Source: Kluyveromyces lactis
Taxonomy: Eukaryota > Ascomycota > Saccharomycetes > Saccharomycetales > Saccharomycetaceae
Assembly (NCBI RefSeq): GCF_000002515.2
Contig: NC_006041.1
Span: 1,674,001-1,738,000, forward strand
Length of the DNA stretch: 64,000 bases
Direction of reading: 5' to 3'
The position numbers were made by a program, and so were the translations under genes. The notes below the pieces were generated by a model. That model did no database searches and was not told the origin of the DNA. It saw nothing but the letters and a program-made list of their open reading frames with translations. Below are positions 1 through 10,750 of this stretch, piece after piece. Positions within the stretch are counted from its first letter, which is position 1. Each line of letters begins with the position of its first letter.

Positions 1-431
1 GAGGTGTCCGACGGTTTGGACTGGAAATTTGCGATTCTGCTGATATAATAATCACCAACCGTAAACAAATTCATTACGAAAAAGTGCTCTATCCTCTCAA
101 TTTCAAAAGAACTTGGATATCTTAATTGCTGATTCACCGTTGGCACGCGCTACAGCAGCCTTAATCTACCGTTTCTCACTGCTACTTTGTTCCATGCAAA
201 AGTTTAAGGTCATTTCTCCTTTAATACTTATTTTCAAAAAGAGTTGAAACTAAGATTCTGGCACACATCAATCCATCTTTGTTTAACTACAAACAAACAC
301 AGGAACAACAATCTTGCTATAGCCTGTGATTCCAAACTTTACATTTAGGTGGGAAATAGCAATTTTTCCACAATTCTGTACAGTCAAGGTAATAATTCTT
401 AAGTTGAGGCTACTGGCTATTCTTTACAACA
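1..431. other. Intergenic region upstream of TCO89
   Basis: There is no convincing coding region here. The stretch is AT-rich with several A and T runs and most likely holds the TCO89 promoter and 5' leader. The gene to its left lies outside the window. Confidence 0.6.
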
Positions 432-2600
432 ATGGCCACAATTTCCCGTGTGAAGCCTGTGAAGACTAATTCAGATACCAGTCTATCACAGTATATGAAG
501 CAGAAGAAAGGACATGGAAAACCTAAACAGTTCTCTGCAAAATCTAGGAGCAAGAGCAACACCAGTTTCAAGAACTTACAGAAATTACACAAGGTAGGAA
601 GCCACGATGCATTGAATAGAGGACTTTTCGATCCTATGAAGAAATCGAAGAGTTCGGACTCATTGAACAGACGCACGGTACACAGTGGTCTCAGTATGAC
701 GGCATTGGTAAGAACATCATCTCATCCAGTTGTGCTACACCAGAATAGTCACAGCATGAAGCATAAGGGCCTAATTAGTGATAGGAACTCCAAGTCCGTC
801 ATCCTAGATCTTCACGATTCTGGGGATAACGATTCTATGACTGATGAAGAGGTAGAGTCTTTCACCGATATAGAAGGAGATGATGCATCAGATGATGAGA
901 CAATAAATGGAACGGGCAAAAATTCAACAACTCAGAGGAACTCGATGCATAGCATCAATGATTTTCAGGACAGAGCTGGGTTAAGAGTGGATTCTGGTAG
1001 ACCTCTACAAAGGCCATTGAGCTATAAACCACCGTCACGGCTTAGAAACAGAGTTGATGCAGATGATGATCATATTTCATCAAGAGCTGTGAGCCCAATG
1101 GATAATGACAAAATTGACGCTCCTGACAGGGAAGATGACCTTATTGACCCTGGCAATCAGGACACTATATCGAACACGAATAGTCTAAGACGCCACAGGC
1201 AACATATGTTTGATTTCAATAATGGAAACGGTAATCTGCAGAAATCTTATAATGTGGAAACTACGGAGCATGAGGATATTATAGCAGCGAACACTGCCGT
1301 CGATGAAGGAGTGCGTCGTTATACTGAAGAAGATATTATTGACGGAATTACACATACAGCAACAAACGAAAAAGCAAATGAGGATATTGGTAGTGATGAT
1401 CCTAAGCGATATTCATTCGCAAAAGCTGGCGCTGTAACTGATGAACAGTTTCCTGAGGATCCCCATAGTAATGACAGTTCCTCCTCCAGTAAGAATGGCA
1501 ATATGATTCCTGATAGCAACAACACTGCTCTGAATGGTTCTAATATCGACTCTGAAACACAAGGAACGGAACAATACGTTCCTGATATGATTCTATCTCA
1601 GTCTACCGGAATGGAAAGAAGATTTGATCAATTATCTCGTCAGAGTTCGTTAGCATGGCTCGACCCAGCCGAAAATAATAACGATAAATCTCTCAAGATA
1701 CAGAATACAAAATCCAATAAATTTAACTATATCAATCAAGATTTGGCAGCTTCGTTGAAAAATGACAATATTGATCAGCCATCTCCTCCGCGCCATCAAG
1801 AACAGCAGCCGAAACAATCGAAGGCCGACTTTTCTACAGCTATATCCAGTTTAACCAGTCATTTGACAAGGCCCGTTTCACGCGACCATCTTTTACGTGC
1901 GAACACTGTATCTCAGTCACGTCCACGGCAGCAATCACTCTATCGGCAACCATCGTACAGTGAGAATGATACCAGCGGTAATGGCATGACAGATTTCTCG
2001 TCATTTTTGCAATACGGAGACGTCGGAACTGACTCAAGAACACAACAAAAGTTATGGTTGCAAAGAGAAAATTCAATACAAGATCTAAGCAGTCAAAACA
2101 CCTCTCCTGATGCAGTGTTCTTGGCCTCGAATGTGGAGGTGAGAAGAGAATTTGAAAGAATTTCTAGAGAATACACTAATGTTAGAAGATTCTCTAATCC
2201 GTTGGCAGATTCTTTGAGCAGAATATCGCAACAACAAAGTATTGAAATACAAAAACAAAAGAAAATTAGCACGGGTGAGAACGCAGGAAGCTTCTTCGGA
2301 GTCGATTACGACAAGGGTAAATCATCCAAGGAAACTAACTCAACTGCCAATAAGTTGGAAATGCAACGTATGCTCACCAAACTTTGGAACAGCAATACAT
2401 TAGAATTTAATAAGGACGAAAATCCTCTAGTTCAATCAAATCCTGAACTCATGACAGTGCAGCACCCCGGTACCTATCGAAACACCCGTCCATCCCGGAT
2501 GTCCAGTTCTCAACATCAAAGAGCAGTAAACTCGTTGCATCCCACTACTAGGGCAGTAAATAGAAGAATGGAGCATGTTTTGAACCAACAGCATGTGTAA
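432..2600 (+). CDS. TCO89: TORC1 subunit Tco89
   Basis: A 722-residue protein matching Tco89, the fungal-specific, non-essential subunit of TOR complex 1 at the vacuole membrane, which couples growth to nutrients and wall stress. Recognised by short conserved blocks in an otherwise disordered Ser/Asn-rich chain: KSNTSFKNLQ near residue 45, a SGLSMTAL block near 85, DMILSQSTGMERRF near 390, TQQKLWLQRENS near 540, and the terminal TTRAVNRRMEHV. S. cerevisiae Tco89 is about 799 residues, so this is slightly shorter, with the spacers diverged. No folded domain or membrane segment is visible. The ATG at 432 starts the conserved N-terminus. It converges with PAN2 across 275 bp. Identity is firm; the function is known from the family. 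Confidence 0.9.
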   Translation: MATISRVKPVKTNSDTSLSQYMKQKKGHGKPKQFSAKSRSKSNTSFKNLQKLHKVGSHDALNRGLFDPMKKSKSSDSLNRRTVHSGLSMTALVRTSSHPVVLHQNSHSMKHKGLISDRNSKSVILDLHDSGDNDSMTDEEVESFTDIEGDDASDDETINGTGKNSTTQRNSMHSINDFQDRAGLRVDSGRPLQRPLSYKPPSRLRNRVDADDDHISSRAVSPMDNDKIDAPDREDDLIDPGNQDTISNTNSLRRHRQHMFDFNNGNGNLQKSYNVETTEHEDIIAANTAVDEGVRRYTEEDIIDGITHTATNEKANEDIGSDDPKRYSFAKAGAVTDEQFPEDPHSNDSSSSSKNGNMIPDSNNTALNGSNIDSETQGTEQYVPDMILSQSTGMERRFDQLSRQSSLAWLDPAENNNDKSLKIQNTKSNKFNYINQDLAASLKNDNIDQPSPPRHQEQQPKQSKADFSTAISSLTSHLTRPVSRDHLLRANTVSQSRPRQQSLYRQPSYSENDTSGNGMTDFSSFLQYGDVGTDSRTQQKLWLQRENSIQDLSSQNTSPDAVFLASNVEVRREFERISREYTNVRRFSNPLADSLSRISQQQSIEIQKQKKISTGENAGSFFGVDYDKGKSSKETNSTANKLEMQRMLTKLWNSNTLEFNKDENPLVQSNPELMTVQHPGTYRNTRPSRMSSSQHQRAVNSLHPTTRAVNRRMEHVLNQQHV

Positions 2601-2875
2601 ACAGAAGTATATATGCATTCACAAGCATTTCGGATATGCACTCGACATATTGTAGTATTTTCATCATTCTCTAAGAAGTTTCACTTTAAGATATAAACTT
2701 TAAATGTAACTTTCAGAATAAAAAACAATAATCTTAATGAATTATTGAAGCTATTTATCAAAATATAAATCGAACATGAGGTATTAGGTTGTCAAATAGT
2801 ATCTTGTCATTTTCCAGATAGCATATATTCCGCACATTTATAAACGTATTATTTAGAAGATTTTATATCACTACG

Positions 2876-5800
2876 TCAAATCGTGTCAGGAACTTTGAAG
2901 CCGAACTTTCTTCCTTCATCATAAATGTTCTCTAGATACATTTCAAATACACCCTTCTCCTTTAGCTCCAAATACTTTCTATAAAGTAACAACGCAGTAT
3001 GTGCGTCTTCGATGGAGTCATGATTTCCTGTTTGCACCTGTTTTCTCAAAACCGCGAACGCCAAATAACGTAGAGAAAGATATCTTTTCCCTTTTAAATA
3101 ATACAACGACGTGTCTCTAATTTGAGATTCTGGGACATATATATTGATCTGTCTGAAATCATTGGTTAATCCATGTCCTACAAAAACACATCCCAATTGA
3201 AGTAGTAACCACATTTTTCTGTAAAAGACTTGTCTTTTAACCAAACTTTTTTTACTCAGTTTTGGATCCAAGTCTCCTGGCTCGATACCACTGAATTGGG
3301 TTAGATAATCCTCGATATGACACTCATTTATAATATAGTCATCAATGAATGGAACACCTTCCAACTCACCTTCACCTCTCAACAAAGATACACGAGCCAA
3401 AGACTTCTTAGCTGGTTTAAGCAAGGTTTTCATACCTTTACAATTGATTTCCAAGTACGGTTCTGTCAAAGACACGAATTCCGCGTCCAAGGCAACTAAG
3501 GTGCCCGGTCCTGGTGCTTCATCTTTAGTCAATAGTCTGTATTGTCTTATCACGTCTTTTCTAATGCCCTCACTGAAATAGTCACGATATAGGATGTCTG
3601 TGTCAACCTTTAATTTCGAAACTGAAACAAATGGCTTTCTGATTTCTTCCGCATCAGAATAAACAACAATTTCTGGTGTTTTCCACCAGTACGAAATATT
3701 TAAAGCCTCATCCTCATCAATTTCTTGTACCAAAAAGTCATTAAACATGTACCACTTGTACTGTTGTATTTTCTGATCCAAGATCTTAGCGTACGTGACC
3801 AAATGCTCCTCACCGAAATCGTCTGTGATTCTTGCGACATAGGACATTAATTCGTACTTGAAGATAGCATTAGACGTCTTGAGGTCAGTGGCCTGAAGTT
3901 TCAAGATGGGTCTATCCTTAGAGATTGTGGCAAAAAAGTGGTTTGACAACCATCCATTAACAGTTTTAGCAGTTGTCCATTCTTCTGGTGACAAACAAAT
4001 ATTGAGTGAAAGTAAAGGTGGTAAATTTCTGACTATGCTTTCGTATTCTTGATTTTGCAACTTCTCGCATTTAGAACATCTTGCTGTCAATTGCTTGAAC
4101 CTGCACATGGATGATTCAATATACGGTAGAATGGTTTGGTTACTCAGTTTCTTATTGCTATATTTTACGTTGTTGCTTGCCGGACTTAAAACTACCAAAG
4201 ACGACACGAGATGTGGCTGGCGAACGAAATTTCCGCAGGTAGATAATGTGTGAATTTCAGTATCCACATTAAGCCCAAATAATTCTTCTAACACAATCGC
4301 GTCAGTTGAATGCAACTTTCTTTCAACTTCTTCTGATATTAATCTATCAAGTAAGAAAATATTAAACTTTTGAGCCACAGTCATATATTTCCCATAGGAC
4401 CTTTTCATTATTTCTTCTGCGTCAGCATCTACTGACAAATTCAAGTTATAGATGTGAGAGGATAAGTTCCCTTCATCTAAAGAGGGCTTGCCAGCATGCC
4501 CTGATACAGTTGAAATTTCGTCAGTAAATAAACCCAGCTCATTAGCCGTTGATATTGATTCAAGAACATCAACAAAGTTAGATGCTCGGCAAATTTTACC
4601 ATTCGCTCTTGTCATCATATCAAACAAAAACCCAAGCTCGGTCAAAACAGACTTTTCTTGAATGTGTTCATCTTCCAAACAGTTCACTACAAAGTTGTAA
4701 ACTTCAGGAACGAAACGGTACAAATGGATTATTTCATTGATATAAACACAGTCAATATCTGTTTCCAATCCCGAATACTGAGTTGTATTGAATCCACCAA
4801 AATCGAAATCCATTACTCCAAACTTCCCATATATCATTTGTAATTTGCTGTATGCTGGTGGGATATCAATGTTATTGGAAGGTTTATATTCTAGTAGTTC
4901 TTTCCTATGTTGATTATCTTCTGTCGTACTTACCATTTTTTTTCTTCTTTCCCTTAGCGACTTATAAGGCTCTATAACATTTCGAGGGCCATATTTGAAT
5001 TTGTTGTACGGCTGTAATGAATACTTACTGCTTGACAAGTGAGAAAGAGACCTGTTAACACTCTTCGTAGAATTATTGTCGGTTTCTGAAGAACTGCTTC
5101 CTTCAATCTTTTTAGATATGATTCCTTCAGTTTTGAATACAGTGTGAGGCCATGCCGACAACAATGTTTCTGAGTAATAGGGTAGCCCAATTGAACTTAA
5201 AGGGTACGATTCCTGACCCACTTCGACTCTATATGGGATGAAACTGTCTTCGGGGTAATCCTGGTATTCAAGTACTGCAGCAGAGTTGGTAAATCCAGAC
5301 ATAGAGTTTGATCTGTTCCACATATTTATCATGCTTTCTTCTTCAAGAAAGGCAAGATAATCACCACTGGGAGAAAGCGTGAATTGGCTAATAGATTTGC
5401 AAGGATGGATGTATGGGGTTCGTAGGCTTGGATTGACCAAATCTATGAAATCGAAACTTCCCGAAGAAGACGCAACAGCCACGACCGTTGGCAACACTGG
5501 ATGCAATTGTAAAAAGTCCGCACCTATCGGAAATTTGGACGATGTGTGATTGCCCACAAAATTAGGCGTTTTGGAAAAAGAGATGGGCGGTAATTGCTTC
5601 ATTATTCTCACATCGTAAACGTTTATGAATTGATCAGACTGCAAGTAGCCAAACGTTTTTGATTTTCCCGCAGTTACCAAAGTATTATCTTTGAAATCCA
5701 TCGAGGTAATTGATGCAGAGTGTCCCGATAAAGAATGTATCACCCTATTACTGACTGGATCAAATAAATCTATAGATCCCGCTTGCTTACCAATTGCCAC

Positions 5801-6310
5801 AAGCTTGTTATTTGAGGACATGTGCTTTACCTTTGAAGTAAAGTATGTGCTTGATGCTAGTGTTCCTTTTATCAGATCCACAGATATTATACCACTGGCT
5901 GTATTACCACCAGCACATAGTACTTGATTTTGGTTATTGGTATAGTAACACATGGTCTTCATATCGGAAAGTTGTGCGATATCCGCTGAAGTTAAGCTCA
6001 TCTGAGTGACACCCCTTCTATTAGAGAAATGTAAAGAATCGGAGCTTAGTGATAGAATACCATTTTTATTGCTTAAAAGGTCAACAACAGGCATTGAGCC
6101 TATATGTGCCGTATGTCTGGTATAAAGTGAATATGTCGGATCATATGATGATACGCGTCCGTAGGAATCTCCGGCCCATATTAGATTAGCCTCAGTATCA
6201 AATACTACCTTTGTTACTTGCTTTTCCTTTTTATCATACTGCAAATAGGGCTTCTTTAAATGATACGTCAGATCTTCTGGTGACTGATAGGAAAGTTGCC
6301 AATTGTTCAT
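2876..6310 (-). CDS. PAN2: Pan2, catalytic subunit of the PAN2-PAN3 deadenylase
   Basis: An 1144-residue protein. With Pan3 it trims mRNA poly(A) tails in the cytoplasm. The domain order is typical: N-terminal WD40 propeller (about residues 1-340), a linker that binds Pan3, a ubiquitin-hydrolase-like pseudoenzyme domain (about 500-880), then a DEDD exonuclease. Catalytic acids are visible as D942 and E944 (LDAEFVSL), D1051 (GHGLTNDF) and D1102 (SIEDAHTALL). The ATG at 6310 gives MNNWQ, matching the known Pan2 N-terminus; one codon further upstream is GTG. It is divergent from RTT10 across about 460 bp. S. cerevisiae counterpart is YGL094C. Confidence 0.96.
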   Translation of the reverse strand: MNNWQLSYQSPEDLTYHLKKPYLQYDKKEKQVTKVVFDTEANLIWAGDSYGRVSSYDPTYSLYTRHTAHIGSMPVVDLLSNKNGILSLSSDSLHFSNRRGVTQMSLTSADIAQLSDMKTMCYYTNNQNQVLCAGGNTASGIISVDLIKGTLASSTYFTSKVKHMSSNNKLVAIGKQAGSIDLFDPVSNRVIHSLSGHSASITSMDFKDNTLVTAGKSKTFGYLQSDQFINVYDVRIMKQLPPISFSKTPNFVGNHTSSKFPIGADFLQLHPVLPTVVAVASSSGSFDFIDLVNPSLRTPYIHPCKSISQFTLSPSGDYLAFLEEESMINMWNRSNSMSGFTNSAAVLEYQDYPEDSFIPYRVEVGQESYPLSSIGLPYYSETLLSAWPHTVFKTEGIISKKIEGSSSSETDNNSTKSVNRSLSHLSSSKYSLQPYNKFKYGPRNVIEPYKSLRERRKKMVSTTEDNQHRKELLEYKPSNNIDIPPAYSKLQMIYGKFGVMDFDFGGFNTTQYSGLETDIDCVYINEIIHLYRFVPEVYNFVVNCLEDEHIQEKSVLTELGFLFDMMTRANGKICRASNFVDVLESISTANELGLFTDEISTVSGHAGKPSLDEGNLSSHIYNLNLSVDADAEEIMKRSYGKYMTVAQKFNIFLLDRLISEEVERKLHSTDAIVLEELFGLNVDTEIHTLSTCGNFVRQPHLVSSLVVLSPASNNVKYSNKKLSNQTILPYIESSMCRFKQLTARCSKCEKLQNQEYESIVRNLPPLLSLNICLSPEEWTTAKTVNGWLSNHFFATISKDRPILKLQATDLKTSNAIFKYELMSYVARITDDFGEEHLVTYAKILDQKIQQYKWYMFNDFLVQEIDEDEALNISYWWKTPEIVVYSDAEEIRKPFVSVSKLKVDTDILYRDYFSEGIRKDVIRQYRLLTKDEAPGPGTLVALDAEFVSLTEPYLEINCKGMKTLLKPAKKSLARVSLLRGEGELEGVPFIDDYIINECHIEDYLTQFSGIEPGDLDPKLSKKSLVKRQVFYRKMWLLLQLGCVFVGHGLTNDFRQINIYVPESQIRDTSLYYLKGKRYLSLRYLAFAVLRKQVQTGNHDSIEDAHTALLLYRKYLELKEKGVFEMYLENIYDEGRKFGFKVPDTI

Positions 6311-6774
6311 CACTGGTTACTATAGTTCAGTTATTTAGTAATCCCCTTTCATACATTCAAAAGAGCAACGGTAAGTATCTCGTACCCTAACAAATCACAG
6401 ATGCACGGTAACTATAGTTCGCTTTTACCAGCTGAATTCCAATCGAATAACCTGAAAGACCTGTACAGGTACCGCTAGGTTTAAAAATTATACAGTAAAG
6501 TGTCTTTTACTCTGGTTAGTTCGGGATATACCTCGTCCCTGGCTGCTTTGTTCTTCACTTCACTCTATGTTTATGTTTGTTTTGACCTTTTTACATGGTT
6601 TTCTTAAAATTTTTCAATGTTATCGCTCAATGGACCTGGTAAAATAGAATGACATTAACGATGAGATGACCTTTTAATGATCGAGAAAAGTGGAACAGTG
6701 GAATTAGGGAACACTACAAGGACCTTCAGGGTTGATACCGAAATAAATAAGGATTCAAAGGGTAGTTGCATGTA
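6311..6774. promoter_or_regulatory. Divergent PAN2/RTT10 intergenic region
   Basis: 464 bp between two divergently transcribed genes, so it must hold both promoters. It is AT-rich, with a T-rich patch at 6595-6620. I see no clear binding site or RNA gene. Confidence 0.5.
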
Positions 6775-9747
6775 ATGCTACAAAAACTGAATCATGTTGG
6801 TCCCTCTCTGGCCGTAAAATTCTATGAGAAGTGGTGCTTATGTTCACAAGGTCCATTCATCGAGGTATTCGATTATTCGAATGGATCTAGCATTAACCGC
6901 TGTCATATTTTCCATAGAAACAAAGTTCATGGTATTAGCATAGATAAGACATCTGGAAATGTGTTGGTTTACGGTTCAAGATCCTTTTCAATCGTCAATA
7001 TAAATGATCTCTTTTCGAAAAGTGAAGTGCTTGACCAGGAGAAAATGACTGGTGAATGGATCATGAGCGGTGAGTTTAGCTTCAATAAAGAAGAAATATA
7101 TCTTTTAACCAGTTACAACAGAGTTCTGATCATCGATCCAGATAACTTCACTGTTAAAAGTACTCATTTTGTGGAAGGTGAACGGTCGATTTTATATTCT
7201 GGTTCCATAAAGGTTCTTCGCCATAAGGTTCTCGTAAATGCTGGAACAATCATGAATGGTATTATAGTATGGGAACTAGACTCAAAGAAGAAAATACACA
7301 CTCTGCGTGGTCATGAAGGTTCTATCTTTTATGTGACTACTAGTAATAATGGGAAACTTCTAGCCAGTTGTTCTGATGACCGTTCCATAATTATTTGGGA
7401 TATGGTTTCTGGAAAGCTTTTATCAAGGGCTTGGGGCCATACAGCGAGGATATGGAATTTAAAGTTCTTCAATGATGATACACAGCTCATCAGCGTTTCA
7501 GAGGATTGTACATGCAGAGTCTGGAACTACAAGAACGATGAATTAACTATAAAAGATATTTTCGAGAGTCATCTAACTAAGAATGTGTGGGGGGTTGATG
7601 TGGAGGAAACCAATCTAATTGCTATAAGTGGAGGAAACGATGGTCGGTTAAAAGTTACGGAACTTGTCCCGCATAATAGATCATGCAATATTGAACTTTC
7701 TCTGGAAAGCATCTCAGAACAATGCGACGGTTTCATTCATAAAGCCAATGAAATTGTAAAAGGTTTCCACTGGTTTGATTTTGGTTTAGTTTTAATCACA
7801 TCGGAAGGTAACATACTTGAATACCTTCAAAATATAGAGGAATGGAAGTTCTTAGATTATGACGATCGATTTTTCAGTTTTTCTATTACCCAAGGAAACG
7901 AAAACACCATCTTCTTCATGAACAACAAATGCTTATTGACATCGTTTAAATTTGATAAATTCGGTTCTGTGTTGCAAAAAGTCGACTATGAACTAGAACT
8001 TCTTACTAAAACGGTAAACTGCTTATCAGTAAGACACACTGCTCATTTCTACCTTATAATTGAATCGCCGAATCCTAGAGACCCACTGTTGATGTTAAAA
8101 TTCAACCATGGTTCCTGTGCTCCAACAGAAAGGTATACGTTTTCTAAACCTGAAAACATGATATCAAGTTGCGCAGAAGTTCATAATAATCGCTTACTGG
8201 TGGGTGCAAGATTCAGCTTGGCATTTATCTTCGACCTTGCATCAGAAACGAAACCTCCAATTGTGGTTAAAACTCAAGCAGCTGATGCAATAACTTCTAT
8301 TAACTATTTGGAAACCACAGAGAATGATGCATTATTCTCAATGACTAACAGAGATGGAACTTATTTCTTTGTTGCTGTAGACTTCAGAAGCTCTGTGTAC
8401 AAAACAATACACGCCAATAAAATTAGCCGAGGTTTTTTGGAAGGTTCATTTTATGATTCAAATGATGATTTCTTCGTCTACGGATTTAAGTCTAACTTGT
8501 TCCATATTTATAACGAATCCCAACAATATGAAGTATTCAGCCAACCATGTGGCGGAGCACATAGGCAATGGAAGCTTTTTGGATCTCAAGAGCAACAACA
8601 GGTGCTCTGTTTTGTGAAAAATTCTACCCTCAACATTACTAAGATACCCAAAGGCAAATACCCAGGAGCTTTAAAAAATGGAACTCATGGAAGGGAAATA
8701 AGGGATATCTCATTCCGAAAACGCTCAAACTATTGTAAGGAAAACCTACTATTTATTACTGGATCAGAAGACACAACAGTTAAATTGTCTTCTATCAATT
8801 CAGAAACCGGAGCTATTCAAAATTTCTGGACTCTGAAATCTCATGTGTCCGGCTTACAACGATGCAAATTCATCTGTGACAATTTTTTCATTACGTGTAG
8901 TGCAAGGGAAGAGCTATTCTTATGGGAATTGAATGATCAATTCTCTCATCCATATGTGAATTTGAAACAGAAACTAATCCCTTCTATGAACAATCCAGAC
9001 CTTCGGATAATGGATTTCGATGTGCTATTTTTGAATGGTGACACTTGCGATTTCATAATGGCTACAGTATACAGTGACAGTTCAGTGAAAGTATGGCACT
9101 ACTTTAACGAGCAAAATTCTTTCACCTTGATCATAGATGGAAGATATGAAACCTGTTGTATCTGGAACGTTGCTTTCATTCCGTTACAGAATTGCTTGAA
9201 ACTTCTGATTGCACCAACAGATGGTCATTTAATTACATGGGACATCACTAATTCCGTTCCGTTCGAGATAAGGAATAATGAGCTTTTTGACAGGGGCCTC
9301 AAATTGGAAACAAAACAATTACAAAACTGGTCCGAAAAAATCCTGGTACACACAGCAGGTATCAAATCACTCGACGTGAAGCTTGACAAGTCTTCGGATT
9401 CATTCAAAGTATATTCTGGGGGTGATGACAATGCTGTAGCCATCACTAAATTTACGAACAATGACAACTACACGATGAAAGCCGAAATACTAGATCACGA
9501 TTCGTATGCTGCTTCATCAACAGTAACATCAGTGAATCTGTTAGATAATGACACAAAATTATTGGCTACATCAGTGGACCAGGTCATAAGAATTAGGGAC
9601 ATTACGAATGACAAACTGAAAATAACGGAGAGCAAATATACCACAGTAGCAGATACCGGTTCCAGTGATATAGTTACGTTACCAAACGTCCAGAAAACAC
9701 TTATATTAATAGGAGGATTAGGACTTTCCTGTTGGCGAGATGAATAA
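6775..9747 (+). CDS. RTT10: Rtt10/Trm734 (WDR6 family), WD40 partner of tRNA methyltransferase Trm7
   Basis: A 990-residue WD-repeat protein of the WDR6/Rtt10 family. In yeast it works with Trm7 to 2'-O-methylate position 34 of some tRNA anticodons, and it has also been linked to endosomal recycling and Ty1 control. WD repeats run throughout: GHEGSIFYVT...CSDDRSIIIWD and GHTARIWNL...SEDCTCRVWN near residues 180-260, and later ITGSEDTTVK and YSGGDDNAVA. Length is close to S. cerevisiae YPL183C (about 1013). The ATG at 6775 (MLQKLNHVGP) is the first usable start. It converges with RTC6, as in S. cerevisiae. Confidence 0.9.
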   Translation: MLQKLNHVGPSLAVKFYEKWCLCSQGPFIEVFDYSNGSSINRCHIFHRNKVHGISIDKTSGNVLVYGSRSFSIVNINDLFSKSEVLDQEKMTGEWIMSGEFSFNKEEIYLLTSYNRVLIIDPDNFTVKSTHFVEGERSILYSGSIKVLRHKVLVNAGTIMNGIIVWELDSKKKIHTLRGHEGSIFYVTTSNNGKLLASCSDDRSIIIWDMVSGKLLSRAWGHTARIWNLKFFNDDTQLISVSEDCTCRVWNYKNDELTIKDIFESHLTKNVWGVDVEETNLIAISGGNDGRLKVTELVPHNRSCNIELSLESISEQCDGFIHKANEIVKGFHWFDFGLVLITSEGNILEYLQNIEEWKFLDYDDRFFSFSITQGNENTIFFMNNKCLLTSFKFDKFGSVLQKVDYELELLTKTVNCLSVRHTAHFYLIIESPNPRDPLLMLKFNHGSCAPTERYTFSKPENMISSCAEVHNNRLLVGARFSLAFIFDLASETKPPIVVKTQAADAITSINYLETTENDALFSMTNRDGTYFFVAVDFRSSVYKTIHANKISRGFLEGSFYDSNDDFFVYGFKSNLFHIYNESQQYEVFSQPCGGAHRQWKLFGSQEQQQVLCFVKNSTLNITKIPKGKYPGALKNGTHGREIRDISFRKRSNYCKENLLFITGSEDTTVKLSSINSETGAIQNFWTLKSHVSGLQRCKFICDNFFITCSAREELFLWELNDQFSHPYVNLKQKLIPSMNNPDLRIMDFDVLFLNGDTCDFIMATVYSDSSVKVWHYFNEQNSFTLIIDGRYETCCIWNVAFIPLQNCLKLLIAPTDGHLITWDITNSVPFEIRNNELFDRGLKLETKQLQNWSEKILVHTAGIKSLDVKLDKSSDSFKVYSGGDDNAVAITKFTNNDNYTMKAEILDHDSYAASSTVTSVNLLDNDTKLLATSVDQVIRIRDITNDKLKITESKYTTVADTGSSDIVTLPNVQKTLILIGGLGLSCWRDE

Positions 9748-9924
9748 TATCTAACCATCTAAACTTCAGAATTTTATATATTTAAAACCAGTTTATTAGT
9801 ATAGAATGGAAATTATTTATAGAAAGAAGGCTGCATTTTTCCACATTCAAGAAAAGAACACATCCTCCATTATGACTTATCTATATACATGAAAGATTGG
9901 GACGAATGGGAGGGCGATTGTAAT

Positions 9925-10167
9925 TCAACCTTGACGTTGTTTATGCTTCTTATTGGACTTACAGTAAACGTACACTCTGCCCTTACGTCTAACCATGTAA
10001 CAATCGTTACAGAACTTCTTGATGGAAGTTCTTACCTTAAAACCTCTGGTCAAAGGAGGGTTCATAAGACCCATCATTGGCATAGATAGCATATTGATAC
10101 TTTTCACAGCTGGCCTTGTCAGTCTTGTCAACGAGTTCAACATCGTACTTCCGAAAAGTGTGCTCAT
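9925..10167 (-). CDS. RTC6: Mitochondrial ribosomal protein bL36m (Rtc6)
   Basis: An 80-residue protein with an N-terminal mitochondrial-type extension (about 1-42, basic and hydroxylated) followed by a bacterial-type L36 domain from [10 protein letters not shown] onward. The zinc ribbon pattern is visible: C-x2-C in KFCNDC, a third Cys in YVYCKSN and a His in KKHKQRQG. The protein belongs to the large subunit of the mitochondrial ribosome. It lies tail to tail with RTT10, as YPL183W-A does next to YPL183C. Confidence 0.93.
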   Translation of the reverse strand: MSTLFGSTMLNSLTRLTRPAVKSINMLSMPMMGLMNPPLTRGFKVRTSIKKFCNDCYMVRRKGRVYVYCKSNKKHKQRQG

Positions 10168-10750
10168 TATGTATGTATTTCCCTCTCTTTATATTATATC
10201 GGGCTCCAGAGTTATACCTGTGAAGAGTTTTCAGTTTTTGATATCACCCACGGTCTTGAAACGTACTAATGGAGTCCACAATCGTCAATAAGGCATCACA
10301 CCGACTGAACATGCCCTCTATAGCTGATGATCTACCATGAAAAGGCCTTCGATAATTTTTCAAAATAGTTTCAATGGAGATTAAGATATTTACCCGGACT
10401 ATAGCACGTGATGGTTATGACCTGAGATCTTGAACATCCTCATCTAGTGAACATCTTTGGGCAAATCTGAAGACCGTTTCGAATCACTAACAAATAAATA
10501 ATTGATGAAGTACACCCATCCTTTCTAAGAGACTCTTCAAGGCAGTTGTTTTATCCTTTTTCTCGGTTCTCACTGTATGTGCAGCAGCGCTCTGAATCGA
10601 AAACATTGAACTTCGAAAACGTAAACAATCGAATTTTAGATCAATATATTGACACACAAATACCGAATCATCATAAACTTAAGGACTAATATTTAGGTTA
10701 AGTTTCCATTTATTATCATATTTCACCCTGTGTTGATAGTCTCGCTTCAT
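10168..10750. promoter_or_regulatory. Divergent RTC6/SPC105 promoter region with Reb1 and Cbf1 motifs
   Basis: 583 bp between divergent genes. It holds TTACCCGG at 10390-10397 (Reb1 consensus) and CACGTG at 10405-10410 (Cbf1/E-box). Such general regulatory factor sites commonly sit in nucleosome-depleted regions of yeast promoters. No other gene is supported. Occupancy is inferred from motif match only. Confidence 0.5.
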
